DNA of 64,000 nt, from assembly GCA_016793445.1 (NCBI GenBank), contig JAEUME010000001.1, positions 186,001 through 250,000 on the forward strand. Reading direction: 5' to 3'. Source of the DNA: Hyphomicrobium sp. Its GTDB lineage: Bacteria > Pseudomonadota > Alphaproteobacteria > Rhizobiales > Hyphomicrobiaceae. A program made the position numbers and the translations under genes. This document shows, one piece after another, positions 36,295-45,423 of this stretch. How positions within the stretch are numbered: the stretch's first letter is position 1; each line of letters opens with the position of its first letter. The notes under the pieces are model-generated. The model was given only the letters and a program-made list of their open reading frames with translations. It had not been told where the DNA came from and ran no database searches.

Positions 36295-37692
36295 TTAGAG
36301 CTTGAGGTTCACGCTCTTGCGTGAAATGGGACTGTTCGCCTTCAGGCGCCCGTAGATCGTAAGCAACGTGCCGATCAAAGCCATAACGGCCTGGATGGCG
36401 CCCATGGTCTGCTCTCCGGCCTGACGCACGACATCGCCGGAAAGATCGATGCCGATGAGCGGCCCAAGTGCGGGGGCAACTGTTGCTGCCGCGGTGATCA
36501 ACGCGCCCCAGATGGTCTTTGAGTGCCCCCACCACTTGGTAGACGGCTGTTCGTTCGTATCATCGGGGTAAGTGATCGGGTCCATTGGTAATGCTCCTTT
36601 TGTTGGCGGCTTGCTTTCCGGGGTCTCGGGAAGCGATGCCGTGGACTTGTCTGCAGGCGATGTTTTCATGGACGCGACAAGGCGCGCCGCCTGCTCTTCG
36701 CCGGCATCGACGCGCGCCAGCCAGCCGCGACCGAACCGCCAGAAGTGCGCAAGCGAGCGATAGCGCTGGCGCCGCAGGGCCGCGTAGGCTGCCACGACCT
36801 CCAAAGGTGGCCGGGCTCCCACTGCCGCAAGCGTCTTGGGACCGATCTCTCCGTCCACGGCGCTGCCGGCCGCGCGTTGCAGCAGCCGGGCGGCCCCCGC
36901 CACACCGTGATTGACGCAAGCATCGAAATGAAAGAGCGCCACGGGCGGAGGAAGTTTGGCGCAATGTCCCGGCTGCCAATATCGAGTGCGATAGATGTGG
37001 CGCACCGTCTCGTCGGGAATCCGCTTCAGCTCTTCAATAAGTCGCGCGCGCGAGGATGCGTCGAGGCTGACGCCCAGTTGACGCGCAAAGACCTCCAGCG
37101 TGATGCCGCGATTGGTCGGCCCGCCAGGATCGTAAGGATCATTGGAGAACCCACCCTCCATCTTCAGCACGTGCGCCAGTGCGATCGCAAATACCGGGTC
37201 TGCGTCCCGGCCGTGTTCGTTTGATGCGGACGCAGCCTGCGCTGGCTCGGCCACCTCATCCGGTGCCGGATCCTTCGGCCAACGCAACCCCAGCAGCCGT
37301 TTCGCATCGAACGCCGCAACCGAGACGCTGTCGTCCTGATTGCCACCGAGAAGAAAAAGCGCGCGCTCGTTGCGGCCGACGAGGAATCCGACGTGACCGG
37401 CTTGCGGATCGCTGCCACGGCTCAAGACGGCAACCGCGCCTACGCGTCCGTCCTCGAGGGGCGTACCCCAATCGAGGTACGAGCGGGCGAGCAGCGAGCC
37501 CGTTCCCGCCATGCCTGCGCGCGCCAGCATCGCGCCGGTGAAGGCTGCGCACCACGCAACGGCATCCTGTTTGATGTCGGCCCGCCCGGCCTCGCGGTAA
37601 TAGGCGAGCACGGCTGGCGTGTTGCCGGGCCCTAGCGTTTCGCGCACGCCGAATTCAGCCCACGCCGCCGCCATCCAGGCTGGTTGGTCCAT
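36295..37692 (-). CDS. Fused double-domain endolysin with C-terminal holin-like segment
   Basis: A 465-residue protein with three parts. Residues 1-140 form a TIGR02594/NlpC-like peptidase domain with a cysteine in VAWCAAFTG (Cys48) and a histidine in AGHVGFLVG. Residues 165-335 form a GH108-type muramidase plus peptidoglycan-binding region, with the catalytic Glu in KMEGGFSNDPYDPGG (about residue 179). Residues 370-465 carry two hydrophobic helices (TIWGALITAAATVAPALG and GAIQAVMALIGTLLTIYG), as in small phage holins. It starts 36 bases after the end of gp15, as the last gene of the GTA set, and would serve particle release. An internal start could give the holin part alone. Confidence 0.85.
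   Translation of the reverse strand: MDQPAWMAAAWAEFGVRETLGPGNTPAVLAYYREAGRADIKQDAVAWCAAFTGAMLARAGMAGTGSLLARSYLDWGTPLEDGRVGAVAVLSRGSDPQAGHVGFLVGRNERALFLLGGNQDDSVSVAAFDAKRLLGLRWPKDPAPDEVAEPAQAASASNEHGRDADPVFAIALAHVLKMEGGFSNDPYDPGGPTNRGITLEVFARQLGVSLDASSRARLIEELKRIPDETVRHIYRTRYWQPGHCAKLPPPVALFHFDACVNHGVAGAARLLQRAAGSAVDGEIGPKTLAAVGARPPLEVVAAYAALRRQRYRSLAHFWRFGRGWLARVDAGEEQAARLVASMKTSPADKSTASLPETPESKPPTKGALPMDPITYPDDTNEQPSTKWWGHSKTIWGALITAAATVAPALGPLIGIDLSGDVVRQAGEQTMGAIQAVMALIGTLLTIYGRLKANSPISRKSVNLKL
36585..36600 (-). promoter_or_regulatory. Internal ribosome-binding site and ATG for a separate holin-like product
   Basis: AAAGGAG at 36600-36594 lies 8 bases before an in-frame ATG (codon 370, 36585-36583) of the endolysin gene. 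Starting there would give a 96-residue protein with both hydrophobic helices. The site is as good as most gene starts here, so dual translation is likely. Confidence 0.65.
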
Positions 37693-37728
37693 CGTGCCCT
37701 CAATGTTTCGATTTTTAGGTGCGCGGGA

Positions 37729-40700
37729 TCAGACGATCGCTGCGCCCGGGCTACCGCGTCCGAAACGCGCGCTCATCTGGTAGACCCGCACCGCCACCGA
37801 GGACTGCGCGGCGCCGAAATCCGCAAGCTGCTGAGCTGCGGTGTAGACGGCGCTCGCGCTTGCCGAAGAGATTGTCCGCTTGACGGTTGCGCCGGACACG
37901 ATGTCGATCTCATAGCTCTCGACATCTTCTGATAACGGCACGTCGCTCGCATCCCAATTGTCGCCGCCTGCGCGCGTGCGGCGGATCCAGCTCAAGGTCA
38001 GATCGCCTCCCGCGGCGCGCGCGCCCCTGATGTGGACAGGCGCATAGGGTCGCAAGCCTACGCCGGTGAACGCGTGCGTTTGCGTCGCGTAGGAGACATC
38101 ACCGATGCCCCGGTTGGAAGGACCATAGCGCCACGTGAAGGGCAGCCCCAGTTGATCGAAGGTGATGCCTGCCCTCTGCACCGCGCCGTCGAGCAAAACG
38201 AAGCGTGCGCCCGCCGCCAGCAAAGGCGCGATCGCACCCTCCGTGCCGGCCTGACCTCGCAACAACCCGCTCAACTCATATGTGGCTGCGCCCACGAGCG
38301 CCGCGTTGAGGAACTGCACGATCTCCCATGATCCGCTCGCCGTCTCGATGGCGGCCGCATTCACGCCGCCCAGCACACTGACGAGATCCGCCGAGGTCAC
38401 AGATCCATGGGAAAGCTGCACGGTGATGCGGTTCGCCCAATCGATCCGCCCTTCAGGCCCGCCCGCCACGGCATTGAGCGTGCGGCCCATGGTGGCCGGA
38501 GCGGCGAGAACCGTCTTCAGTGCGAAGCCAGACGTCTGTGCGGACGCATAGACCGCAACACCGCCCGGCCATGGCACCTGCACGGCCGCCACGTACCCGT
38601 CTGCCGCGTCGCGCGTTGCATCGAGCAACGGCAGGTCGAGAAATACCAGGGTGGGCGATCCAATCTGCACGGGCACGGCTGGCCGCGCAGGCCGTTCAGG
38701 AACGGCGACGGCACCATAGACGTCGGGATCCGCGGCCAGCGCGCTCACCGTGCGCGCGCCGTTTTCTGCGATCTCGGTCACGCGCACCAGGCGCTCGCGT
38801 CCTTCCTGCGTCACGCGCACCAGATCGCCGGGCTCGACGCACAGCGCACTGGGCGGCAGAACGAAATTCGCCCGTTCGCGCGCCGCCCATGTTTCGAACA
38901 ACCACGTTTCCGCGATCTGCCCAGCCAGCGTCTCGTCGAGCACGATGGCAAGATCGGCTTGCGCGGTCCGCCCGCTTGCCCCCGCCAGACGCCGTGCCTC
39001 GGCCACCGCCTGCTGATAGTCGGTCTCGGCGGAAAGAAAGCGCAGTTTCGCGCTTGCGGGTAGCTCTGTTTCCTGCCCCCGCGTCAAGGACAACAGGGCC
39101 GCACCGGGCCGTGTCTCGACGAGTTCATCCTCACGCAACGTCAGGACCGCTGCTTCGCTTGCCCGGTGCCTGAACTGAATTTGTCCCGCGCTCTCTATGC
39201 TGTCGAAGAAGTAGGCGAGTTCCAGCGGCTGGAGTGCGTCGCGCGCGGCCATGATCCTATCGATAACGTAGCCCGGAACGATTCCATGCAACGCTTGCGC
39301 ATTGAATGCGCTGAAATCGTAGTCGGTCAGCATCTGCTGGACGAGCTCAGCCAGCGGCGCGCTCGCAAGCCGGCCATTCAACCAATGCCCGAATTGCCAG
39401 TTGTCGCCGTCACCCCAGACATCCGTTTGCCGGGGAAATGCCGGATAAGGCCGCGCGTCCCAGCAATAGACGTGCGTGCGCGTCACATCCACCATGCGCT
39501 GCCCCGTCACCGCGGAGACAGGATTGGCGCCCGCGATGTAGCCCTGCGCCGTCCAATCGAAGGCGCGGATGAAGGCCTGGAGGAAGCGGCGCTGCATGAA
39601 GTCGTCGCGCACGCGATTGGAATAATAGGGGTAGAAACTCTCCGAGCTTTTGGGATCGACGAACACGTTGGGCTGGTTTGCGCCCTTGTCGACCGCGGGG
39701 CAGCCCACTTCCATGAACCAGAAGGGCTTGGACTGGGGAACCCACGCCGTCGCCGTCGCGCTCTCAACGCCGCCTGGACGGTTGTAGTGCGCGTTCATCC
39801 ACCACGACTTGATGTCCTTGTAGCGAAACACCCAAGGCTTGCCCGCCCCGTCGTTGATCGGCGAGCGCACCTGCGCGTCGCGATCTGCTTGCGAAGCGTA
39901 ATACCAGTCGTATCCCTCGCCGCCCTGAACGTTCCCCTTGAGATAATCCAAGTCATAGATGGAGCGATGCCCCGCCATATAGTCCGCATGATCGCGTCCA
40001 TCGCGCCAATCGGCGAGCGGCCAATAGACGTCGAGTGCAATCGCGTCGACGGAGGCTGATGCCCACAAGGAATCGAGATGGAAATAGACATCGTGGCTGC
40101 CGTCGGCAGGCTGGTGGCCGAAGTATTCCGACCAATCTGCAGCATAGGAGACCTTCACCCCGGCTCCCAGAACGGACTTCACATCTTGCGCAAGGCTCAC
40201 GAGCGCATTGACGAAGGGATATGTTCCAGCCGCCGAGCGCACCCAGGTCAGACCGCGCAGCTCCGATCCGATCAGGAACGCGCTGACCCCGCCGGCGGCC
40301 TTGGCCAGATACGCCTGATGCAGCACCATGCGCCGGTAGGACCATTCATCGGGTCCCGAATAGACGACGCTGTCACCGGCCAGCGCAAAGTGCGATGGCG
40401 CCGCAGTGCCGGCGAACGCGGCAATCTGAGCCGCCGCCGCTGCGGTTTTATCCGGCGAGCCCACCATACTTGGCGCGGGATGACACGTCATGCGTCCGCG
40501 CCAGGGATAGGCGGCCTGCTCTGCGCCACCATAGGGGTCCGGCAACCCGTTGCCGGCGGGTATGTCCATCAGGACGAACGGGGTCAGCGTGACTGAGAAC
40601 CCGCGCGCGGCAAGATCGCGGATTGCGCCGATCACCGTCTGATCGGACGGCGTACCGCCATACGCGGGCCTGCCATCCTTGAGGCTGACCTGATACGCGG

Positions 40701-41685
40701 TCGCGCGCGTGCGCCCGGCCACCGACCATTGCAGCGGTTCGGTTTGCGTCGTCGCGTTTTCGATGCCGGGCGCAATCTGGCAAGATCCCGCGCGCAGATC
40801 CGTGCCGAACCAGCTCACCACCAGGGAGGCCGCGTGCGCATTGGGCAATGTCGCCTGCAGCTGATCGATACCGGCATCCCAGTCCGTGACCGCTTGGCGC
40901 GTGTGCACGTTGACGGCCTCGAAAACGCCCTCCAGCACGGACTTGCTCACGGGCTCGGTCGCGTACACGAACTCGCCCGAGCCCGGAATGATGACGACGC
41001 CGCGGATGTCCGTCTCACCCCCCGCGACACTGCGGTACACTTCAAAGGAGAGCTGGGGCACGCGGTTGCCGAAATCGGAAAGCGCCAGACGCTGAAAAAC
41101 CACATAGGCAACGCCGCGAAACGCCGGAGCGTACTGCGCGCCGATGTCCGCCGCGATCAAGCCGTCGGGCGCTTGCGTCTCGGTGCCTGTGTAGAGCCGC
41201 CACGTGATGTTCGACAGATCGAGCTCGACGCCGTCCGCCCAGACGCGGCCGATGCGCGTAATCGGTCCCTCGCACAGCGCAACCGCGAAGCTTGCATAGT
41301 AGCGGTATTCGGTCGCCTGCGTGCCGCCGCTTGCCCCGCCAAGTCCCTTGCCGCTGCCCGAAGACTGCGAACTGGTGACGATTTCTTCCTCGAAGTCCTG
41401 CGCCCAGATCACCTGCCCGCCCAACCGCGCGCGGCCATAGAGACGGGGGATGTTCGCGCCTTCCGTCGATGCCGTGACTTGCAGATTGCTGAGCCGCGGA
41501 CCTTCGACCGCGCGGCTCGCGCCGGAACTGCCAAACAGGGCGTTATCAACGAACGAGCCCGCCAGCGCGCCTATCTGACTGCCGATCGCAGCGCCCGACA
41601 GCGTCGTGCCGAGAATGCCGATCCCAGCGGGCAGCAGTGCGCTGCCGGCGGCTGCCCCAACGGCTGCAAGTGCAAGCGTCGCCAT
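37729..41685 (-). CDS. GTA host-specificity/tail-tip protein gp15 (TIM-barrel glycoside hydrolase domain)
   Basis: A 1318-residue tail-tip protein of the RcGTA gp15 type. A glycine/alanine-rich hydrophobic N-terminus is followed by tail-tip domains, then a TIM-barrel glycoside-hydrolase-like region (about residues 400-750, including SLWASASVDAIALDVYWPL and FWFMEVGCPAVDKGANQPN), a phage-tail domain and C-terminal beta-rich modules. It would contact the recipient cell surface. It starts 3 bases after the gp14 gene, with GGAG overlapping the gp14 end. Confidence 0.92.
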   Translation of the reverse strand: MATLALAAVGAAAGSALLPAGIGILGTTLSGAAIGSQIGALAGSFVDNALFGSSGASRAVEGPRLSNLQVTASTEGANIPRLYGRARLGGQVIWAQDFEEEIVTSSQSSGSGKGLGGASGGTQATEYRYYASFAVALCEGPITRIGRVWADGVELDLSNITWRLYTGTETQAPDGLIAADIGAQYAPAFRGVAYVVFQRLALSDFGNRVPQLSFEVYRSVAGGETDIRGVVIIPGSGEFVYATEPVSKSVLEGVFEAVNVHTRQAVTDWDAGIDQLQATLPNAHAASLVVSWFGTDLRAGSCQIAPGIENATTQTEPLQWSVAGRTRATAYQVSLKDGRPAYGGTPSDQTVIGAIRDLAARGFSVTLTPFVLMDIPAGNGLPDPYGGAEQAAYPWRGRMTCHPAPSMVGSPDKTAAAAAQIAAFAGTAAPSHFALAGDSVVYSGPDEWSYRRMVLHQAYLAKAAGGVSAFLIGSELRGLTWVRSAAGTYPFVNALVSLAQDVKSVLGAGVKVSYAADWSEYFGHQPADGSHDVYFHLDSLWASASVDAIALDVYWPLADWRDGRDHADYMAGHRSIYDLDYLKGNVQGGEGYDWYYASQADRDAQVRSPINDGAGKPWVFRYKDIKSWWMNAHYNRPGGVESATATAWVPQSKPFWFMEVGCPAVDKGANQPNVFVDPKSSESFYPYYSNRVRDDFMQRRFLQAFIRAFDWTAQGYIAGANPVSAVTGQRMVDVTRTHVYCWDARPYPAFPRQTDVWGDGDNWQFGHWLNGRLASAPLAELVQQMLTDYDFSAFNAQALHGIVPGYVIDRIMAARDALQPLELAYFFDSIESAGQIQFRHRASEAAVLTLREDELVETRPGAALLSLTRGQETELPASAKLRFLSAETDYQQAVAEARRLAGASGRTAQADLAIVLDETLAGQIAETWLFETWAARERANFVLPPSALCVEPGDLVRVTQEGRERLVRVTEIAENGARTVSALAADPDVYGAVAVPERPARPAVPVQIGSPTLVFLDLPLLDATRDAADGYVAAVQVPWPGGVAVYASAQTSGFALKTVLAAPATMGRTLNAVAGGPEGRIDWANRITVQLSHGSVTSADLVSVLGGVNAAAIETASGSWEIVQFLNAALVGAATYELSGLLRGQAGTEGAIAPLLAAGARFVLLDGAVQRAGITFDQLGLPFTWRYGPSNRGIGDVSYATQTHAFTGVGLRPYAPVHIRGARAAGGDLTLSWIRRTRAGGDNWDASDVPLSEDVESYEIDIVSGATVKRTISSASASAVYTAAQQLADFGAAQSSVAVRVYQMSARFGRGSPGAAIV

Positions 41686-41688
41686 GCG

Positions 41689-42123
41689 TCATGCTCCAGG
41701 AAATCGAAAGACGGCTGCGATACGCCGCCGCCACCATGGCGATAGCGCCACCTCCGCCACCGCCACGCCTTCCATGGCGTGGATCATGGTGGAGGGCCCG
41801 GCGAGGATCGCCGCGTGCTTGGCGGCGGCTCCGCGCTTCATCCGGAAGATCACCACATCACCCGCCGCGCGATCCTCGACAGCGACCTCGATGAGGTGCC
41901 GCCGCGCGGCTTGCAACATCGCTTCGCCTTGATCGGTTTCGGCCCAATCAGGCGCGTAGGGCGGCGGCGCCTCGGCATCATGGCCGTAGATCTCGCGCCA
42001 GACGCCGCGCACCAGGCCCAGGCAATCCGCGCCCACGCCCTTCAAGCTCGCTTGGTGATGATAGGGCGTACCGATCCAGCCGCGCGCGGCCGCGACGACA
42101 AGAGCCTGCCTGTGCGGATCCAT
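41689..42123 (-). CDS. GTA gp14, NlpC/P60 family cell-wall peptidase
   Basis: A 144-residue NlpC/P60 protein. The catalytic cysteine is in GVGADCLGLVRGV (about residue 34) and the histidine in AAKHAAILAG (about residue 102). In RcGTA the protein at this position is a tail-associated peptidoglycan hydrolase. The start at 42123 overlaps the gp13 stop (TGATG); the long open frame to 42303 is not real coding. Confidence 0.92.
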   Translation of the reverse strand: MDPHRQALVVAAARGWIGTPYHHQASLKGVGADCLGLVRGVWREIYGHDAEAPPPYAPDWAETDQGEAMLQAARRHLIEVAVEDRAAGDVVIFRMKRGAAAKHAAILAGPSTMIHAMEGVAVAEVALSPWWRRRIAAVFRFPGA

Positions 42124-42992
42124 CACGCACCGCCCCGCCGGCTCGCGATGCGCGTGACGTAATCGTTGCCGGGCATATCGGGGAAGCCGCGAAAATTGAC
42201 GGCGTTCGAAAAACGCGTTGCGCATGTTGCGATGCGCTTGTCGCAGCCAGCCGTCACGATGATCGTGTCGCCCGCGAGCGGCGGGCCCGCCGCCTCGCTC
42301 CACAACTCGATGGTGACCATGCCCGGCGTCTTGATGTGGCTCTTGATCTCGATTTTCAGTCCATCGGATGGGCCGCTCGCAAAACGGGCGAGGCCACGGG
42401 TGAAGAAGCCGCTGGCGAATCCGTCGAGCCCCGCCATATGGAATTTGCGTGCCGACAAGACGGCACTGATGGTACCCGTCGCCTGATAGGCTGGCGTATC
42501 GAGATGGAGACCGCAGCGCGCATCGCCGAGATCCGCGTCACATGTGTATTGATAAAGCCTGCCCTTGGGCTGCTGCAGGTAATGCGCTAGGCCACGCACC
42601 TCGGCGGTGAAGCTCGCACCCGAGCGGCGCACCTCCCCCAGGCTGCCCGTACGCATCAGCACGCGCTCTTCAGGATCCTGCCAGTTGACGCGAAAGATCT
42701 CGACGCCTGCATCGTCGTAGCGGCCGGCCGCCAGATCGTCTTCACCCAACGCCGCTGAGCTCAGCGCACCGGTTACTTCCAGATTGTCAACCGACAGCCC
42801 GAGCGCATCCGTGATCTCGCTGGCGGTGAAGCCTGTCGCCGCCTCGAAAACCGTGCCGTCGAACGTGAGCGGCCGGTCGTGATCGGTAAAGCCCTGTACG
42901 GCGCCGTCCTTGCGCGTCAGCCGCCAGCACCAGCACAGCGTCGTTGCGCCGTTATCCAAATGGGCTTGCAGCCCGGAACTCAAATCCTTCAC
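42123..42992 (-). CDS. GTA gp13, DUF2163 tail hub/baseplate protein
   Basis: A 289-residue protein with the DUF2163 N-terminal region and the C-terminal FAD/BR0599-like region (RLYQYTCDADLGDARCGL). Several cysteines are conserved in this family, which forms the tail hub in RcGTA. I place the start at a GTG (42992) that overlaps the gp12 stop by 4 bases (GTGA); the frame stays open to 43379, but that part is a shadow of gp12. Confidence 0.9.
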   Translation of the reverse strand: MKDLSSGLQAHLDNGATTLCWCWRLTRKDGAVQGFTDHDRPLTFDGTVFEAATGFTASEITDALGLSVDNLEVTGALSSAALGEDDLAAGRYDDAGVEIFRVNWQDPEERVLMRTGSLGEVRRSGASFTAEVRGLAHYLQQPKGRLYQYTCDADLGDARCGLHLDTPAYQATGTISAVLSARKFHMAGLDGFASGFFTRGLARFASGPSDGLKIEIKSHIKTPGMVTIELWSEAAGPPLAGDTIIVTAGCDKRIATCATRFSNAVNFRGFPDMPGNDYVTRIASRRGGA

Positions 42993-43627
42993 AGGCGCAC
43001 CTCCAGAATCGGGATGTTCGGAATGGCGCCGGACGCAAAGCCCGACAGATTGATCTCGAGTTTGTCCGTGTCGAAGCGCACCGGCACGTCGAACAGGAAT
43101 CCCGCCGTCACGATCTCTCCTGTTGCCGGAATAGAGCCTGCAAGAAACGTCACGACGCCGGTCGCGTGATTGGCCGCAAAATGCGTTCCTTCTGTCTTGG
43201 CGATGCCGTCGACACCAACCAGGACGCTGCCCTGCACTGGCTTCTTGATGGGGCGCGCATAGGGCGCGAAGGCTGCGCCGTACTGCTTGACGAGTTGAAA
43301 CGCTGCCGCGATCCCATCGCCCGTGCCGATCACCTGGTCGAACGCCGCCGGCTCGCCTTGAGGCGCGCACGATTTCCAATCCGCGTGATCGCGCCAGCGA
43401 AACCCGTGCAATCGGCCGCGCCGCTCCTCGAAAAAGGCGATGACGGCGTGCAGATCATCGATCGACTTGACGCCATATCCTGCGTTGTAGCTGCGGCGAC
43501 TGTCTGCCCAACGGCTGTTGCGCTCTTCAAATCCCGAGCCCAGCACGACGATGTCGGTGCGCCGCTCCGGACCTCCTTGCGCGTTGCGCGAGATCGCGGT
43601 GGGAAAGCGGACTTCATGAAAACTCAT
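42989..43627 (-). CDS. GTA gp12, DUF2460 distal tail protein
   Basis: A 212-residue DUF2460 protein (MSFHEVRFPTAISRNAQGG at the start, RRSYNAGYGVKSIDDLHAV, and a C-terminal DKLEINL). In RcGTA this family forms the distal end of the tail tube. Start at 43627 fits the family; a longer frame begins at 43657. It overlaps gp13 by 4 bases. Confidence 0.92.
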   Translation of the reverse strand: MSFHEVRFPTAISRNAQGGPERRTDIVVLGSGFEERNSRWADSRRSYNAGYGVKSIDDLHAVIAFFEERRGRLHGFRWRDHADWKSCAPQGEPAAFDQVIGTGDGIAAAFQLVKQYGAAFAPYARPIKKPVQGSVLVGVDGIAKTEGTHFAANHATGVVTFLAGSIPATGEIVTAGFLFDVPVRFDTDKLEINLSGFASGAIPNIPILEVRL

Positions 43628-43686
43628 GGGCAAACCTGTATGTGTTGCGTTCGGCACGTGCTTGGGCAGGTAACGCGGATGCCGCC

Positions 43687-44310
43687 TTACAGATTGCGCC
43701 GGCCGAGCGCTGCGGCGCGTGCGATCATTGCAGCGACTTGCGTTTCCGATTTTCGGAAACTCTCCGCGTCGGGCGTCGAGATGTTGATGGTGATTGGCGA
43801 CCCGCTCGTACCCGATGCCGCAACGCCAAGCTTGCCGTCGCGCCCGCGCGTCAGCGGCAGGATGGCTTCTGCGCCGCGCTCACCGGCAAGCCCCGTCAGC
43901 CCGCCAGCCAAGGGAAATGTCAGGGGACTTGAAATGACGCCGCCGGAAGCAAAAGGCACCACGCTTCCGCGTTGGAACGCGCCACCCCTGGCAAAGCCGA
44001 GGCCGCCCTTCAATGCGCCCGAGACCAGCGAACCGATGCCGGCCTGGATCGGTGCGAAGGCCGCCTTCAACACCACTTGCGACAAGCTCAAGGCCAGCGA
44101 CTTGAACGTCTCGCCAAGGCTCTTGCCCTTGAAGACGAGCCCTTCGAAGGCGCCGAGCAGCGAGCTTGCAAAGCGCTTGCCCGCGAGATCCGCTGCGTCG
44201 AGTTCGAGGCGCAACGCCCGCGTCTGATCCGCCGCCAACGCGGTGGAAACCGCCACCGCATCCATGCTGCCAGCCATGCTGCTGGAGTCCGTCGTTCCGG
44301 TTCCGGTCAT
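43687..44310 (-). CDS. GTA gp11, short tail tape-measure protein
   Basis: A 207-residue tape-measure-like protein with an amphipathic N-terminal half and a glycine-rich hydrophobic stretch (GGLGFARGGAFQRG, FASGGVISSPLTFPLAGGLTG, GERGAEAILPL) typical of lambda-type tape measures. Its short length agrees with the short tail of GTA particles. GAGGAGAG lies 6 bases before the ATG, inside the end of the gp10.1 gene. Confidence 0.9.
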   Translation of the reverse strand: MTGTGTTDSSSMAGSMDAVAVSTALAADQTRALRLELDAADLAGKRFASSLLGAFEGLVFKGKSLGETFKSLALSLSQVVLKAAFAPIQAGIGSLVSGALKGGLGFARGGAFQRGSVVPFASGGVISSPLTFPLAGGLTGLAGERGAEAILPLTRGRDGKLGVAASGTSGSPITINISTPDAESFRKSETQVAAMIARAAALGRRNL

Positions 44311-44313
44311 CGT

Positions 44314-44487
44314 CTACTCTCCTCGATCAGGAAACTGCTGCATCAGGCTCGCCAGCTCATGGCGCGACAGGGATGGCCCGCGCGCGCCCTCGCCGAACCG
44401 GCCACGCAGCACCGCATCAAGTTCGCGCGGCGTCATGGCCCAGAAGTCGCGCGGCGCAAGTCCAAGCACGCCGAGCCCCAACGCCAT
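44314..44487 (-). CDS. GTA gp10.1, small DUF2376 tail assembly chaperone
   Basis: A 57-residue protein read from MALGLGVLGLAPRDFWAMTP, continuing with RELDAVLRGRFGEGARG, to a TAG at 44316-44314. It matches the DUF2376 family found between gp10 and gp11 in RcGTA-type clusters. The ATG shares one base with the gp10 stop (TGATG), and a stop codon blocks any start far upstream. It is followed 3 bases later by gp11. Confidence 0.88.
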   Translation of the reverse strand: MALGLGVLGLAPRDFWAMTPRELDAVLRGRFGEGARGPSLSRHELASLMQQFPDRGE

Positions 44488-44876
44488 CACGTCGTCCCAG
44501 GGAAAGGGCCAGGCTGCTGGCCCTCCATGTTCGGCGCGCGTCCTGGCGAGGCCGCCACGTCATCGCCGCCGCCTGAGAACGTTGCCGCCAGAAGCTGAGC
44601 GACGATCCCCACGAATCCAGCCGCGCCGCCTTCAGCCTGCATGTTGCCCACTTCGGCGTCCGTGACCGCGTAACCCGCGCCCCGCAACCCCGCGCCGATG
44701 ATGCGCACGCAATCGGCTGCCTTAAGACGGCCGCTGTCGAAACGCTCGGCCAGCGCAACCATGTCCTCCTCGCCAAATGCCGCTTCCAGCTCGGCAAGCC
44801 CATTGAGCGTCAGGACGAGCCGATGCGCGGTACCGTCCAGAACGGCCTCGACTTCGCCACGGTGCTTATTGGCCAT
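44487..44876 (-). CDS. GTA gp10 family tail protein
   Basis: A 129-residue protein of the gene-transfer-agent gp10 family (MANKHRGEVEAVLDGT, LVLTLNGLAELEAAFGEED). It follows the major tail protein and is thought to assist tail assembly. ATG 44876 has AGGAGG 8 bases upstream; an upstream GTG at 44882 is also in frame. Its last bases encode the start of gp10.1. Confidence 0.9.
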   Translation of the reverse strand: MANKHRGEVEAVLDGTAHRLVLTLNGLAELEAAFGEEDMVALAERFDSGRLKAADCVRIIGAGLRGAGYAVTDAEVGNMQAEGGAAGFVGIVAQLLAATFSGGGDDVAASPGRAPNMEGQQPGPFPGTT

Positions 44877-44909
44877 ACCCACATCCTCCTGAAAATTGCA
44901 GCGCCGCCG

Positions 44910-45323
44910 TCAGATCGGCGTGAAGATCAGTTCGCCCGCGCTCTCCAGCGCGAGATCGAACGCAACCTCGTTGTCGTGGCGTCCGGACAACTCGAAGGAG
45001 GCGATATGGAATGGCCCTTCGATGATCCCGAAATCCGGCACCGCGATCTGCCAGTTGCGGATCGTGCCGTTGAACACGTACGAGCGGATCAATGCATCCG
45101 AGCTTGCATCCTTGAACACGCCCGATCCCGTCACCCGTGCCGACTTGACGCCGCCGCCTTCCAGAAGCTCTCGCCACTGGCCTGCGCTTTCCGCGTGCGT
45201 GATCTCGACGCTCTCGGCATTGAATGCGATGCTGCGCGAGCGCAACCCTGCGACGGTCGCGAATGCGCCCGCCCCCGTGCTGTCAACCTTCAAGAGAAGG
45301 TCCTTGCCTTTCTGTGCTGCCAT
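44910..45323 (-). CDS. GTA gp9, major tail protein (TP901-1 family)
   Basis: A 137-residue tail-tube protein (MAAQKGKDLLLKV, LRSRSIAFNAESVEITHAES, RHDNEVAFDLALESAGELIF). This is the TP901-1 type fold used by GTA gp9. GGAAAGAG precedes the ATG. Confidence 0.93.
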   Translation of the reverse strand: MAAQKGKDLLLKVDSTGAGAFATVAGLRSRSIAFNAESVEITHAESAGQWRELLEGGGVKSARVTGSGVFKDASSDALIRSYVFNGTIRNWQIAVPDFGIIEGPFHIASFELSGRHDNEVAFDLALESAGELIFTPI

Positions 45324-45423
45324 GTTGGGCTCTTTCCGTTACGCGTGACTAAACCAACGCCCTTCCCGCTTGCGCGAGGAAAGGCTAAATCCGTATGCTG
45401 ATTTCCTTTATCGGCGATGACCG

